Of a stretch of DNA of 64,000 bases, positions 45,834 through 53,562 are shown piece by piece. Within the stretch, counting starts at the first letter, position 1, and each line of letters opens with the position of its first letter. A model generated the notes under the pieces. That model saw nothing but the letters and a program-made list of their open reading frames with translations, did not search any database and was not told where the DNA came from. Source of the stretch: Clostridia bacterium (GTDB lineage Bacteria; Bacillota; Clostridia; Oscillospirales; UBA644). The DNA lies in assembly GCA_014872655.1 (NCBI GenBank), contig WHHJ01000003.1, forward strand, positions 1 through 64,000, written 5' to 3'. Made by a program: the position numbers and the translations under genes.

Positions 45834-46233
45834 CACGCCCAACCACCTTAAAGTAATTTTTGAAATACCGGACATATCGAATCGAAAGATCCTTTGCAAA
45901 TTCAACCGCAGCCACATCAAAGGTGAATGTGATCTTTTCGGTTCCAATATCTCTTTTATGCAGTTGTTGTGTGATATATTCCTGTGCACTTTTCCATATT
46001 CTGTGCATTTGTGCATCCGTAACAGCATCTTCAGCACTGAACAAGGTGCCTTCTGAGCGACTTTTTACTTCAATAAAAGCAATCCGATTTTTTCGTTTTG
46101 CAATAATGTCCAATTCGCCGAAGTTCGTTTTATAATTGCGTTCTAAAATAAAAAAATGCCTTTTCTTTAATTGTTGGCAAACATATTCTTCTCCCATATA
46201 GCCCAGGAGAATATGGCGTGCTTTTTCATTCAT
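45766..46233 (-). CDS. yraN: YraN/UPF0102 nuclease-like protein
   Basis: A 155-residue UPF0102 protein with a restriction-endonuclease-like core: GELDIIAKRK and FIEVKSRS supply the Asp, Glu and Lys of a PD-(D/E)XK site. Biochemical role is unsettled; it is widely found beside rnhB and rbgA, as here. Usual length is about 120 residues, and the last 35 residues here run into the dipeptidase gene. Its ATG overlaps the rnhB stop codon by four bases (ATGA). Confidence 0.92.
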   Translation of the reverse strand: MNEKARHILLGYMGEEYVCQQLKKRHFFILERNYKTNFGELDIIAKRKNRIAFIEVKSRSEGTLFSAEDAVTDAQMHRIWKSAQEYITQQLHKRDIGTEKITFTFDVAAVEFAKDLSIRYVRYFKNYFKVVGRDDLCRSALRYGDEVIQDEEQPE

Positions 46234-46829
46234 TTTTCTGATAAATTTTTAAGAAAACTTTTTCTGTAAAAAGGTGCAATCCCAAATTGTTTAATTTTTT
46301 CATAATGCTGCTTGGTGGGATATCCTTTATGTTTCTGCAAATCGTATTGTGGATATTGAACGGCTAATTGTTCCATATAGTGATCTCTGGATACTTTTGC
46401 AAGAATGGAGGCTGCGGCAATACTGATCACTTTAGCGTCTCCCTTGACGACACACTCCCATGGAATACCTAAATTTTTACAGCGGTTTCCGTCTACCAGA
46501 GCAAAGACAGGCTGAATTTTCATCTGTTCAACAGCCCGGCGCATCGCTAAAAAAGTAGCATTTAGAATATTGAGTTCATCAATTTCCTGAGGGCTTGCCA
46601 TACCGATGCCATAAGAAATGGCATGTTGTTGAATGACAGGGAATAACTGCTCCCGTTTTTTTTCAGATAGTTTTTTAGAATCGTTCAATCCTTCTATCGT
46701 AAGCCCCTCCGGTAAAATGACGGCCGCCGCACAAACAGGTCCGCATAACGGGCCTCTGCCCGCTTCATCAATGCCGCAGATCAAGGGGCCGTATAAAGGG
46801 TAATATTTACGTTCATAACTGTAATCCAT
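46230..46829 (-). CDS. rnhB: Ribonuclease HII
   Basis: A 199-residue RNase HII that removes ribonucleotides from RNA-DNA hybrids. The active-site carboxylates are seen in GIDEAGRGPL (Asp20, Glu21), FALVDGNR (Asp) and SRDHYM (Asp). The GRG motif that senses the 2-prime hydroxyl is present. It overlaps yraN by four bases and follows rbgA with a 20-base gap, the conserved rbgA-rnhB-yraN order. Confidence 0.96.
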   Translation of the reverse strand: MDYSYERKYYPLYGPLICGIDEAGRGPLCGPVCAAAVILPEGLTIEGLNDSKKLSEKKREQLFPVIQQHAISYGIGMASPQEIDELNILNATFLAMRRAVEQMKIQPVFALVDGNRCKNLGIPWECVVKGDAKVISIAAASILAKVSRDHYMEQLAVQYPQYDLQKHKGYPTKQHYEKIKQFGIAPFYRKSFLKNLSEK

Positions 46830-46849
46830 GCCAATCTCCTCAAATTCCG

Positions 46850-47728
46850 CTATAGTAATTGCGGAATTTCGTCCAGTGTAATGGCTCCGATCTTTCCTGC
46901 TCGGTATTCGTCGATCAAAATGTTAGCAGCGCGTTCTGTATCGATCTCTCCGCCACTTACCATAAAACCGCGTTTTCGTCCGATCAAATATAATAAATCG
47001 TACAAGTCTTCCGGTAATTGTTGCGGTAATTTATATCGCTCCTGGAGTTTTTGCGTATAATTTTGTCTTAAAATTCCAAGCAGCTCCACAGCCAGCTCCT
47101 CGGTATCTAAGACGGTATCCTTGATCGCTCCGGTCAGTGCTAATTTAAGGGCAACGTCAGGATCTTCTATTTTGGGCCATAAAATTCCGGGCATATCTAA
47201 TAAATCGATGCCGTTTTGTAAACTGATCCATTGTTTGCCTCGGGTGACTCCTGGCCGATCTTCTGCCTTGACTCGGTTTGCGCCGCTCATGCAGTTAATC
47301 CATGTGGATTTTCCGACGTTCGGAATCCCTAAAACCATAATTTTTACGGCACGGCCGCTCATTCCGCGCTGCATATTTCTTTCAATTTTTTCCGACATGC
47401 TTTGGCGGATTTGTTCTGCTAATTTTTGTACGGATGCCCCTTTTTTGTTTTTACTGTCAAACAGTAATGCATGGTATCCGTTCTTTTGATAATAAGCAAG
47501 CCATTTTTGATTTTGAGCAGGGTCCGCCAAATCGGATTTGTTTAGTAATATCATTTTAGGCTTGTTTTCGCACAGTTTAGTAATGTCAGGATTTTTGGAA
47601 GATAGCGGAATCCTTGCATCAACTAATTCTACTACAACGTCCACCAGCGGCAAACAATTCACAATCATGCGCTTGGTTTTTGTCATATGTCCGGGGTACC
47701 AGTTGATGTTTGTTTTATTCTCAGCCAT
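46850..47728 (-). CDS. rbgA: Ribosome biogenesis GTPase A (RbgA/YlqF)
   Basis: A 292-residue circularly permuted GTPase that helps late 50S assembly (L16/L27 incorporation). The permuted order is seen: G4 LLNKSDL, then G1 GIPNVGKST at about 147-155, G2 and G3 DMPG. An N-terminal INWYPGHMTKTKR is the family hallmark. The ATG at 47728 has AAGGAAG 9 bases away. In most Firmicutes it follows lepB directly. Here the Vat-like gene and its terminator sit in between. Confidence 0.96.
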   Translation of the reverse strand: MAENKTNINWYPGHMTKTKRMIVNCLPLVDVVVELVDARIPLSSKNPDITKLCENKPKMILLNKSDLADPAQNQKWLAYYQKNGYHALLFDSKNKKGASVQKLAEQIRQSMSEKIERNMQRGMSGRAVKIMVLGIPNVGKSTWINCMSGANRVKAEDRPGVTRGKQWISLQNGIDLLDMPGILWPKIEDPDVALKLALTGAIKDTVLDTEELAVELLGILRQNYTQKLQERYKLPQQLPEDLYDLLYLIGRKRGFMVSGGEIDTERAANILIDEYRAGKIGAITLDEIPQLL

Positions 47729-47785
47729 TTTTATCACTTCCTTGTTTTAAATCCATTTCATGATATCATAATCTATAGCAAAAGA

Positions 47786-47813
47786 AAAGTAGATGCGAAT
47801 CTACTTTACAAAT
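47786..47813 (-). terminator. Terminator of the Vat-like gene
   Basis: AAAGTAGAT (47786-47794) and ATCTACTTT (47799-47807) form a perfect nine-base stem with loop GCGA. On the minus strand TCTTTT follows. It would separate the acquired gene from rbgA. Confidence 0.65.
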
Positions 47814-47825
47814 TGTAATTTGCGA

Positions 47826-48461
47826 TTATTTTATTGTTTTAATTTTTTCTATGTCATTACTGCATAATATCTCTAAATTTTTAAAAATTTTATCTTCTTC
47901 CCAATTCCACCATTTTATTTCTTCCAAATAATTGATAAGATTTTCATTAAACCTTTTTCTTATTATTTTACAAGGATTTCCTCCCGCAATATGGTATGCA
48001 GGGATATCTTTAGTCACAACTGAATTAGCTCCTATAATGGCCCCATCCCCAATGTGAACACCGGGCAGTATGGTTACGTTTTGACCTATCCATACATCAT
48101 TTCCAATAATAGTATCGCCTTTCAATGGTAAGTCTTCTAATTTAGGTGTTGCTTTTTCCCAGCCATTTCCCATAATATTAAACGGGTAAGTTGTAACACT
48201 ATCCATTCTATGATTAGCGCCATTCATTATAATCTGTATTCCGGAAGCTATTTGACAAAACTTTCCTATGATAAGTTTATCTCCTAAAAATTCATAATGA
48301 TGTGTCACATGCTCTTCAAATTTATCTGCTCCGTTTGGATCATCATAATAAGTAAAATCTCCAACTTCAATGTTAGGCCTTGTGATTACATTTTTTATAA
48401 AACAAACGCTCGGTACATTTTTATTTGGAAATTTTTCATTTTTATCTGGCCCATCATTCAT
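47826..48461 (-). CDS. Vat-type streptogramin A/xenobiotic acetyltransferase
   Basis: A 211-residue left-handed beta-helix acetyltransferase of the XAT family. The sequence follows Vat enzymes closely (IGKFCQIASG, IIMNGANHRMD with the catalytic His, TTYPFN, GNGWEKATPKL, KGDTIIGNDVWIG, AGGNPCKIIRKRF, IKWWNW). These O-acetylate streptogramin A; CatB-type chloramphenicol acetyltransferase is a more distant alternative. Its base composition is clearly more AT-rich than that of its neighbours, and it interrupts the conserved lepB-rbgA order, so it was probably acquired. GAGGAG lies nine bases before the ATG. Which drug it modifies is not proved. Confidence 0.88.
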   Translation of the reverse strand: MNDGPDKNEKFPNKNVPSVCFIKNVITRPNIEVGDFTYYDDPNGADKFEEHVTHHYEFLGDKLIIGKFCQIASGIQIIMNGANHRMDSVTTYPFNIMGNGWEKATPKLEDLPLKGDTIIGNDVWIGQNVTILPGVHIGDGAIIGANSVVTKDIPAYHIAGGNPCKIIRKRFNENLINYLEEIKWWNWEEDKIFKNLEILCSNDIEKIKTIK

Positions 48462-48502
48462 ACAATCATCTCCTCTCTTGCAAAATGGGGTGGGGGAATC
48501 AT
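48458..48502 (-). other. Possible 14-codon leader ORF overlapping the Vat-like start
   Basis: On the minus strand an ATG (48502-48500) opens MIPPPHFAREEMIV and stops with TGA at 48460-48458, inside the Vat start (ATGA overlap). Resistance genes are often controlled by short leader peptides that stall ribosomes, and Pro-Pro-Pro can stall. The upstream ribosome site is weak, so this may be chance. Confidence 0.3.
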
Positions 48503-48697
48503 GCGGTATCAGCCCATTACTTTTTAGTGGTTTTATTAAAAAAAATACAGTTTTTTCGTATTTTGATGTTTTTTACATAATTTTTATCAAAAACTTGCAA
48601 GCTTTAAATTTTTGTAATCCCTTTATTTATAAAGGTTTCGCAAAGGGGTTGAATAAATCCGTATCAAGCAGGGAATAGCCAATCTCTAAACCTTCCT
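48503..48697. other. AT-rich spacer between the Vat-like gene and lepB
   Basis: The stretch has no clear gene. It holds a short palindrome (CCTTTATTTATAAAGG, around 48630-48646) and T-runs. It may be the remains of the DNA that brought in the Vat-like gene, though no repeat ends were found. Confidence 0.4.
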
Positions 48698-49273
48698 TTA
48701 CATAAAGCTGAACCGTTGGAACGGGAAGAACCGAAGAACCACTTTGCCCACAATTCTTCCGGTTTCAATGCAGCCGATCGTTCGACTGTCATTGGAGTTG
48801 ATCCGATTATCTCCTAAGACAAAAACACATCCTTGCGGAACGGTAACATCTAACTGATCTTGTCCTACAGGGGGACGAGTCACCTGGTTTTCGTCCAGAT
48901 AGGGTTCTTGTTGTAATTGCCCGTCAACATATAACCGGAATGTTCCGGTCTCATCCTTTTGGATTTGTACGCGCTGCCCCTGTGTAGCTATGACACGTTT
49001 GACGTATAATTTCTCATTGGCCGAATCTCCTTCGGAAGTCAAATCCGGCAAAAATACAATAATATCAGACTGCTTGGGCGTGTAAAACAGATTGGAGATG
49101 ATATATTGATCTCCTTCGTACATCGTCGGCTCCATCGATTGGCCCTGTACGCAACCTACACGGAATATCAGTGTTAAAATCAATACAGAAACAACCAGCG
49201 TGATGCAGATCACATCTATAATATCAAAAACAGATCGCAGTTTTGCTTTCTTTTGAAATAGCCTGGAAGCCAT
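48698..49273 (-). CDS. lepB: Signal peptidase I (second copy)
   Basis: A 191-residue type I signal peptidase with an N-terminal transmembrane helix (about 17-38). Catalytic Ser46 is in GQSMEPTM, Lys92 in LYVKRVIA, and the GDNR box lies near the C-terminus. It removes signal peptides on the outer membrane face. It lies 16 bases after another signal peptidase gene with which it shares the layout, so the pair arose by tandem duplication. This copy keeps the canonical Pro in the Ser motif. Confidence 0.94.
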   Translation of the reverse strand: MASRLFQKKAKLRSVFDIIDVICITLVVSVLILTLIFRVGCVQGQSMEPTMYEGDQYIISNLFYTPKQSDIIVFLPDLTSEGDSANEKLYVKRVIATQGQRVQIQKDETGTFRLYVDGQLQQEPYLDENQVTRPPVGQDQLDVTVPQGCVFVLGDNRINSNDSRTIGCIETGRIVGKVVLRFFPFQRFSFM

Positions 49274-49289
49274 TGTCCGTCCTCCGTTG

Positions 49290-49901
49290 TTATTCTATAA
49301 ATCCGATCTTGTCAAACGGATAAAAGCGAAACAGTACTTTCCCTACCAATCGCCGATTATCGATACACCCGATAATTCTGCTGTCCTTTGAATTGAGTCG
49401 GTTGTCTCCCATTGCAAAAAATTGGCCTTCCGGAACGATAATATCCAAATCGTCCTGTGTGGATTGAGCTGAGAGATACGGGTTTGGCAGTGTCGTTTGC
49501 CATTCGTCTAGATAGTCTTCTTGCAATTTTTCTCCGTCGACATAGACTGCATAATTTCCGGTTTCATCTTTCTTGATTTGCAGATGTTGTCCTTCGGTAG
49601 CAATGACACGCTTCACATACAATGTTTCCTCACTGCCTGCAGCTTTTCCGATTTGTTCCGGGTCTGGTTCAAATACAACAATATCTCCGGCTTTTGGCGT
49701 ATAAAAAAGATTGGACACAATATAGCGGTCATTGTTGTGCATCGTATTGGCCATCGACTGTCCGCTGACAAAACCGGTGCGGAAAATCAACGTTAAGATC
49801 AATACGGCTGCAACCGCGGCAACCAGCAATGTTTCGATAATCTCTAAAAAATTATCCGTCCAATTTTTTTGAAAAGGTTGTTTGGGATCTGTCTGTGTCA
49901 T
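49290..49901 (-). CDS. lepB: Signal peptidase I (first copy)
   Basis: A 203-residue type I signal peptidase, partner of the copy downstream. It has a membrane helix at about 21-41, Ser49 in GQSMANTM, Lys97 in LYVKRVIA and box GDNR. The usual S-M-x-P-T motif has Asn where Pro is normal. It is the copy next to rplS, matching the conserved rplS-lepB order. Duplicated signal peptidases often differ in substrate preference. Whether that holds here is unknown. Confidence 0.94.
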   Translation of the reverse strand: MTQTDPKQPFQKNWTDNFLEIIETLLVAAVAAVLILTLIFRTGFVSGQSMANTMHNNDRYIVSNLFYTPKAGDIVVFEPDPEQIGKAAGSEETLYVKRVIATEGQHLQIKKDETGNYAVYVDGEKLQEDYLDEWQTTLPNPYLSAQSTQDDLDIIVPEGQFFAMGDNRLNSKDSRIIGCIDNRRLVGKVLFRFYPFDKIGFIE

Positions 49902-49929
49902 GATATAGATGCCTCCGAAAAGATAAAAC

Positions 49930-49969
49930 GCAAAAAGCGGTAGTCGCCGATCAAATAGGTGACTACCGC
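49930..49969 (-). terminator. Rho-independent terminator after rplS
   Basis: A 12-base stem with one G-U (49937-49948 with 49958-49969, loop of nine) is followed on the minus strand by TTTTTGCGTTTT. It could also act as an attenuator before the signal peptidases. Confidence 0.75.
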
Positions 49970-49986
49970 AATAATACGGTCAAAGT

Positions 49987-50331
49987 TTACAGTTGTTCTT
50001 TAACTTTTGCAGCTTTGCCTACTCTGTCGCGCAGATAGTACAGCTTTGCACGGCGAACTTTACCTTTACGAACCAGTTCAACCTTTTCGATATGCGGCGA
50101 ATGAACCGGGAAGGTTCTCTCAACACCAACACCGTAAGAAATTCTTCTTACCGTTACGGTTTCGTTTACGCCACCGTGTTTTTTAGCAATAACAACGCCT
50201 TCAAACACCTGGATTCTTTCCCGAGATCCTTCTTTGATTCGTACGTGTACTTTTACCGTGCTTCCGATTTCAAATTGAAACGGCTCAGCTTTCAGCTGAT
50301 CTTTTGTGAACTTTTCAATTTTTTCGTTCAT
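49987..50331 (-). CDS. rplS: 50S ribosomal protein L19
   Basis: A 114-residue L19 of the large subunit near the 30S interface. Signature segments include [33 protein letters not shown] and [17 protein letters not shown]. The ATG at 50331 has AGGAGG nine bases upstream; a TTG two codons earlier was rejected. It is transcribed from a consensus-like promoter and a roughly 90-base leader. Confidence 0.97.
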   Translation of the reverse strand: MNEKIEKFTKDQLKAEPFQFEIGSTVKVHVRIKEGSRERIQVFEGVVIAKKHGGVNETVTVRRISYGVGVERTFPVHSPHIEKVELVRKGKVRRAKLYYLRDRVGKAAKVKEQL

Positions 50332-50428
50332 TCTCAAAAACCTCCTGATAATAATGCTTATACAAGATGTAAAAAGGATTTTCGTGCTGAGAATGGCAGA
50401 GGACTATCCCTAAAAAATAAGCGTTAAT

Positions 50429-50457
50429 AGTATACCATAATCTATCCCAAATTGCAA
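50429..50457 (-). promoter_or_regulatory. Sigma-A promoter of rplS
   Basis: TTGCAA (50452-50457), 17 bases and TATACT (50429-50434) on the minus strand. The transcript would start about 90 bases before the rplS ATG. An L19 leader may lie in that space, but no structure was modelled. Confidence 0.75.
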
Positions 50458-50524
50458 GGGTTTCAAATCTGTCAAAATGTTACAAATTCATGAACTCTTG
50501 AATTTTTTTCTTAGATTATGCTTT

Positions 50525-51436
50525 TTAGTCGTGCATCGTTAAATATAAAACCGCTTTTTGTGCATGCAGACGATTTTCAGCTTCGTCAAAAATCTCTGTT
50601 GCATGTTCTTCAAATACTTTTTCTGTAATTTCTTCGCCTTTATGAGCCGGCAGACAATGCTGTACCATACATCCTTTATTGGTCACTTGCATCAGGTCGT
50701 CGTCAATACAGAATCCTTTAAAGGCCTCGGCCCGAACAGCACGTTCTTCTTCCTGTCCCATGCTTGCCCATACATCAGTAAAGATCACGTCTGCCTGTTG
50801 TGCGGCTTGTTTGATGTCATGCGTAAATAAGAATTTATCTTTATAAGAAGCCCCAAATTGTAGAATATGTTCGCACGGTTCATATCCTTCTGCCGTCGCA
50901 CAGGCCACATTCATGCCCATTTTTAATCCACCGACGATCAGACTGTTGGCCATATTGTTCCCGTCACCGATGTAACACATTTTCAATCCGTCAAAGGTTT
51001 TCTTATATTCTAAAATCGTTAACAGATCGGCTAAGACCTGGCAGGGATGACAATAATCTGTCAGTCCGTTGATGATCGGAATGCCGGCATATTCAATCAG
51101 TTCATCGATATCGGATTGCTTAAAAGTCCGGATCATGATACCGTCCAGATATCGTCCAAAAACTCTGGCAGAATCCTTAATTGATTCGCCGCGGCCGAGT
51201 TGAGTCTCTTTGGAACTTAAAAACAGAGCGTGTCCGCCTAATTGGTACATGCCTGTTTCAAACGAAACCCGGGTTCTGGAAGAAGCTTTTTCAAAGATCA
51301 TGCCCAGTGTCTTACCGTCTAAACGTTTTGTATGTTTCATTTTATGATGGGTTTCATATTTAAACTGCTGGGCCAATTCTAAAATTTGTTCAATTTCTGT
51401 CCGGGATAAATCTTCCATGGAACGCAAGTGTTTCAT
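50525..51436 (-). CDS. argF: Ornithine carbamoyltransferase
   Basis: A 303-residue ArgF that makes citrulline from ornithine and carbamoyl phosphate. Carbamoyl-phosphate site SSRTRVSFE (about residues 53-61), DYCHPCQVLADL and the ornithine-binding HCLPAHKG with its Cys are present. It shares one base with argD (TAATG), showing coupled translation. It is the last gene of the arg block. The rest of the block delivers ornithine to it, so biosynthetic (not catabolic) use is likely. Confidence 0.96.
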   Translation of the reverse strand: MKHLRSMEDLSRTEIEQILELAQQFKYETHHKMKHTKRLDGKTLGMIFEKASSRTRVSFETGMYQLGGHALFLSSKETQLGRGESIKDSARVFGRYLDGIMIRTFKQSDIDELIEYAGIPIINGLTDYCHPCQVLADLLTILEYKKTFDGLKMCYIGDGNNMANSLIVGGLKMGMNVACATAEGYEPCEHILQFGASYKDKFLFTHDIKQAAQQADVIFTDVWASMGQEEERAVRAEAFKGFCIDDDLMQVTNKGCMVQHCLPAHKGEEITEKVFEEHATEIFDEAENRLHAQKAVLYLTMHD

Positions 51437-52644
51437 TATAAAATCTCCTTTCCTTTTTCGGCGTCGATGGCGGCGCGGAGTCTGCGAATGCCTTCATCAA
51501 TTTGTTCACGGGTGATCACAAGCGGCGGTAAGAAGCGCAGAGAGGTTTTTGCCGTCAGAACCGTCAATCCAGTTTCAATACATTTTGCGGCAATATCTTT
51601 TGCCTGTAAAGGAGCCACCGGATCTGCCCCGATCATGAGTCCTAATCCGCGAATGTTGGTGAGGTCTTCCGGCAAAGTTTTCGCTAATTGCTGTTTAAAA
51701 TATTCGCCTTTTTCTTGTACATCTTTTAAGAAATCCGGATCACATACTCTGTTTAATACCACTTGCGCGCCGGCACAGGACATCATATTGCCTCCAAATG
51801 TAGAACCGTGATCCGAGTAGGTAAAGACATCCTTCAATTTTTCGTTGCAAAGAACAGTCCCAATAGGAAGTCCTCCTGCAAGTCCTTTGGCCATGGTGAC
51901 TAAATCCGGATGAACGCCGAATTGCTCGATGCATAAAAAGGTCCCCGTTCTGCCGCATCCGGTTTGGATTTCATCGTCGATCAACAGAATGTCTCTTTTC
52001 TGTAACATTGCGGCAAGTTGTTGTAAAAAATCTTTATTCAGCGGGTTGACGCCGCCTTCGCCTTGGATGGGTTCAATCATCACGGCGCAAACTTGGTCCG
52101 ATAAAGCAGCCTCAATTTCTTTCAGGTCCGGTTTTGCATAAATGAAACCCTCTGTAAACGGGAAGAAGTAATCGTGGAAAACGTCCTGTCCGGTCGCTGC
52201 CAGCGTTGTGATCGTTCTGCCGTGAAAAGAGTTGGAAAGGGTAATGATGACGTCTCTTTTAGCTTGCGCGCCATATTTCAAAAAACTGTATTTACGTGCA
52301 ATTTTAATGGCGCCCTCATTGGCTTCCGCGCCGGAATTTCCGAAAAAGACACGGGACATTCCTGTCGCATGGCACAGTTGCTCGGCAACGGCAGACATCT
52401 TGGGGTTATAATATAAATTGGAGCAGTGTGCTATTTTTGCCGCTTGATTCGAAACTGCTTGGACCCATTCCGGGTCAGCATAGCCCAGACAACTGGTTCC
52501 AATTCCCGAAGCAAAATCAATATATTCTTTTCCGCCTACTGCCGTCAGGACAGCACCGGTTCCTTTTTCAAAAGCAACGTCAAATTTGCGATAGGTATGC
52601 ATGGTATACTGCATATCTTGCTGTTTGATCTGTTCCAACTCCAT
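51436..52644 (-). CDS. argD: Acetylornithine aminotransferase
   Basis: A 402-residue class III PLP aminotransferase. It has NSGAEANEGAIK near residue 100, DDEIQTGCGRTGTF for the cofactor Asp, and the Schiff-base lysine in TMAKGLAGGLPIG. It converts N-acetylglutamate semialdehyde to N-acetylornithine, and may also act in lysine synthesis. It lies 12 bases after argB and shares a base with argF. Confidence 0.95.
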   Translation of the reverse strand: MELEQIKQQDMQYTMHTYRKFDVAFEKGTGAVLTAVGGKEYIDFASGIGTSCLGYADPEWVQAVSNQAAKIAHCSNLYYNPKMSAVAEQLCHATGMSRVFFGNSGAEANEGAIKIARKYSFLKYGAQAKRDVIITLSNSFHGRTITTLAATGQDVFHDYFFPFTEGFIYAKPDLKEIEAALSDQVCAVMIEPIQGEGGVNPLNKDFLQQLAAMLQKRDILLIDDEIQTGCGRTGTFLCIEQFGVHPDLVTMAKGLAGGLPIGTVLCNEKLKDVFTYSDHGSTFGGNMMSCAGAQVVLNRVCDPDFLKDVQEKGEYFKQQLAKTLPEDLTNIRGLGLMIGADPVAPLQAKDIAAKCIETGLTVLTAKTSLRFLPPLVITREQIDEGIRRLRAAIDAEKGKEIL

Positions 52645-52656
52645 GGTATCGTCTCC

Positions 52657-53526
52657 CTAATAAATCATTGTTCCGATTCCTTGATCGGTAAAAACTTCAA
52701 TTAAAACGGAGTGTTCCACTCTGCCATCCAGAATATGAGCGGTTTTGACTCCTTCTTCTACCGCCGTGCGACAACACTTGATTTTTGGAATCATTCCGCC
52801 CTGGATAAACCCGTCGCGGATAAAACCGTCAATTTCAGCAGTTCGGATTCTCGAGATCAGGGTGCTTTCATCATCTTTATCTTTCAGAACCCCTTTGGTA
52901 TCTGTAAGCAGAATCATTTTTTCCGCATGGATACTACTGGCAATTTTGGCTGCGGCGGTGTCTGCATTTACATTGTAGGCATGTCCGTCCTCTCCACAGG
53001 CTACGGTGGCGATGACCGGAATATATTTTTCTTGCAATAAGTCATCAATAATCTTTTTGTTTACACGGCTGACTTCTCCTACGTATCCGTAATCGGTACC
53101 GTCTGGATCCAATATTTTCTTACAGGTCAACAAGTTGGCATCCATGCCGCAAATCCCAACGGCTCGGCCTCCAGCAGCATTTACACTTGCCACCAAATCT
53201 TTGTTTACTTTTCCTGCCAAAACCATTTGGACTAAGTCTACGGTTTCATCGTCCGTGTATCGGAGCCCGTTAATAAACAGGCTCTCTTTGCCTGTTTTTT
53301 TCATCATCTGGCTGATTTCCGGTCCGCCGCCGTGTACGAGCACGACGTGGATGCCAACCAGTGAAAGCAACAAGCAGTCGCTGATTACGGCATCTCGCAT
53401 GATTTGGCTGACCATCGCGTTTCCGCCATATTTTATCACAATGGTTTTTCCGTTAAATTTTTGAATATAGGGAAGTGCCTCCGAAAGAATCTTCGCACGG
53501 GACTTATCGGAAATATCCGCAATCAT
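52657..53526 (-). CDS. argB: Acetylglutamate kinase
   Basis: A 289-residue amino acid kinase that phosphorylates N-acetylglutamate. It contains KTIVIKYGGNAM, the VLVHGGGPEI loop, and an ATP-side MILLTDTKGVLKDK. The N-terminal extension DISDKSRAKILSEALPYI is the type associated with feedback inhibition by arginine. It lies between argJ and argD with gaps of 36 and 12 bases. Confidence 0.96.
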   Translation of the reverse strand: MIADISDKSRAKILSEALPYIQKFNGKTIVIKYGGNAMVSQIMRDAVISDCLLLSLVGIHVVLVHGGGPEISQMMKKTGKESLFINGLRYTDDETVDLVQMVLAGKVNKDLVASVNAAGGRAVGICGMDANLLTCKKILDPDGTDYGYVGEVSRVNKKIIDDLLQEKYIPVIATVACGEDGHAYNVNADTAAAKIASSIHAEKMILLTDTKGVLKDKDDESTLISRIRTAEIDGFIRDGFIQGGMIPKIKCCRTAVEEGVKTAHILDGRVEHSVLIEVFTDQGIGTMIY

Positions 53527-53562
53527 GAAAAAATCTCCTTTATTTAAAGTGATTGCTCTCGA

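Noticed and set aside
45834..46037. Upstream extension of the M19 peptidase frame
   Set aside because: It lies inside yraN in another frame, and the family similarity starts at the ATG at 45833 with a proper ribosome site.
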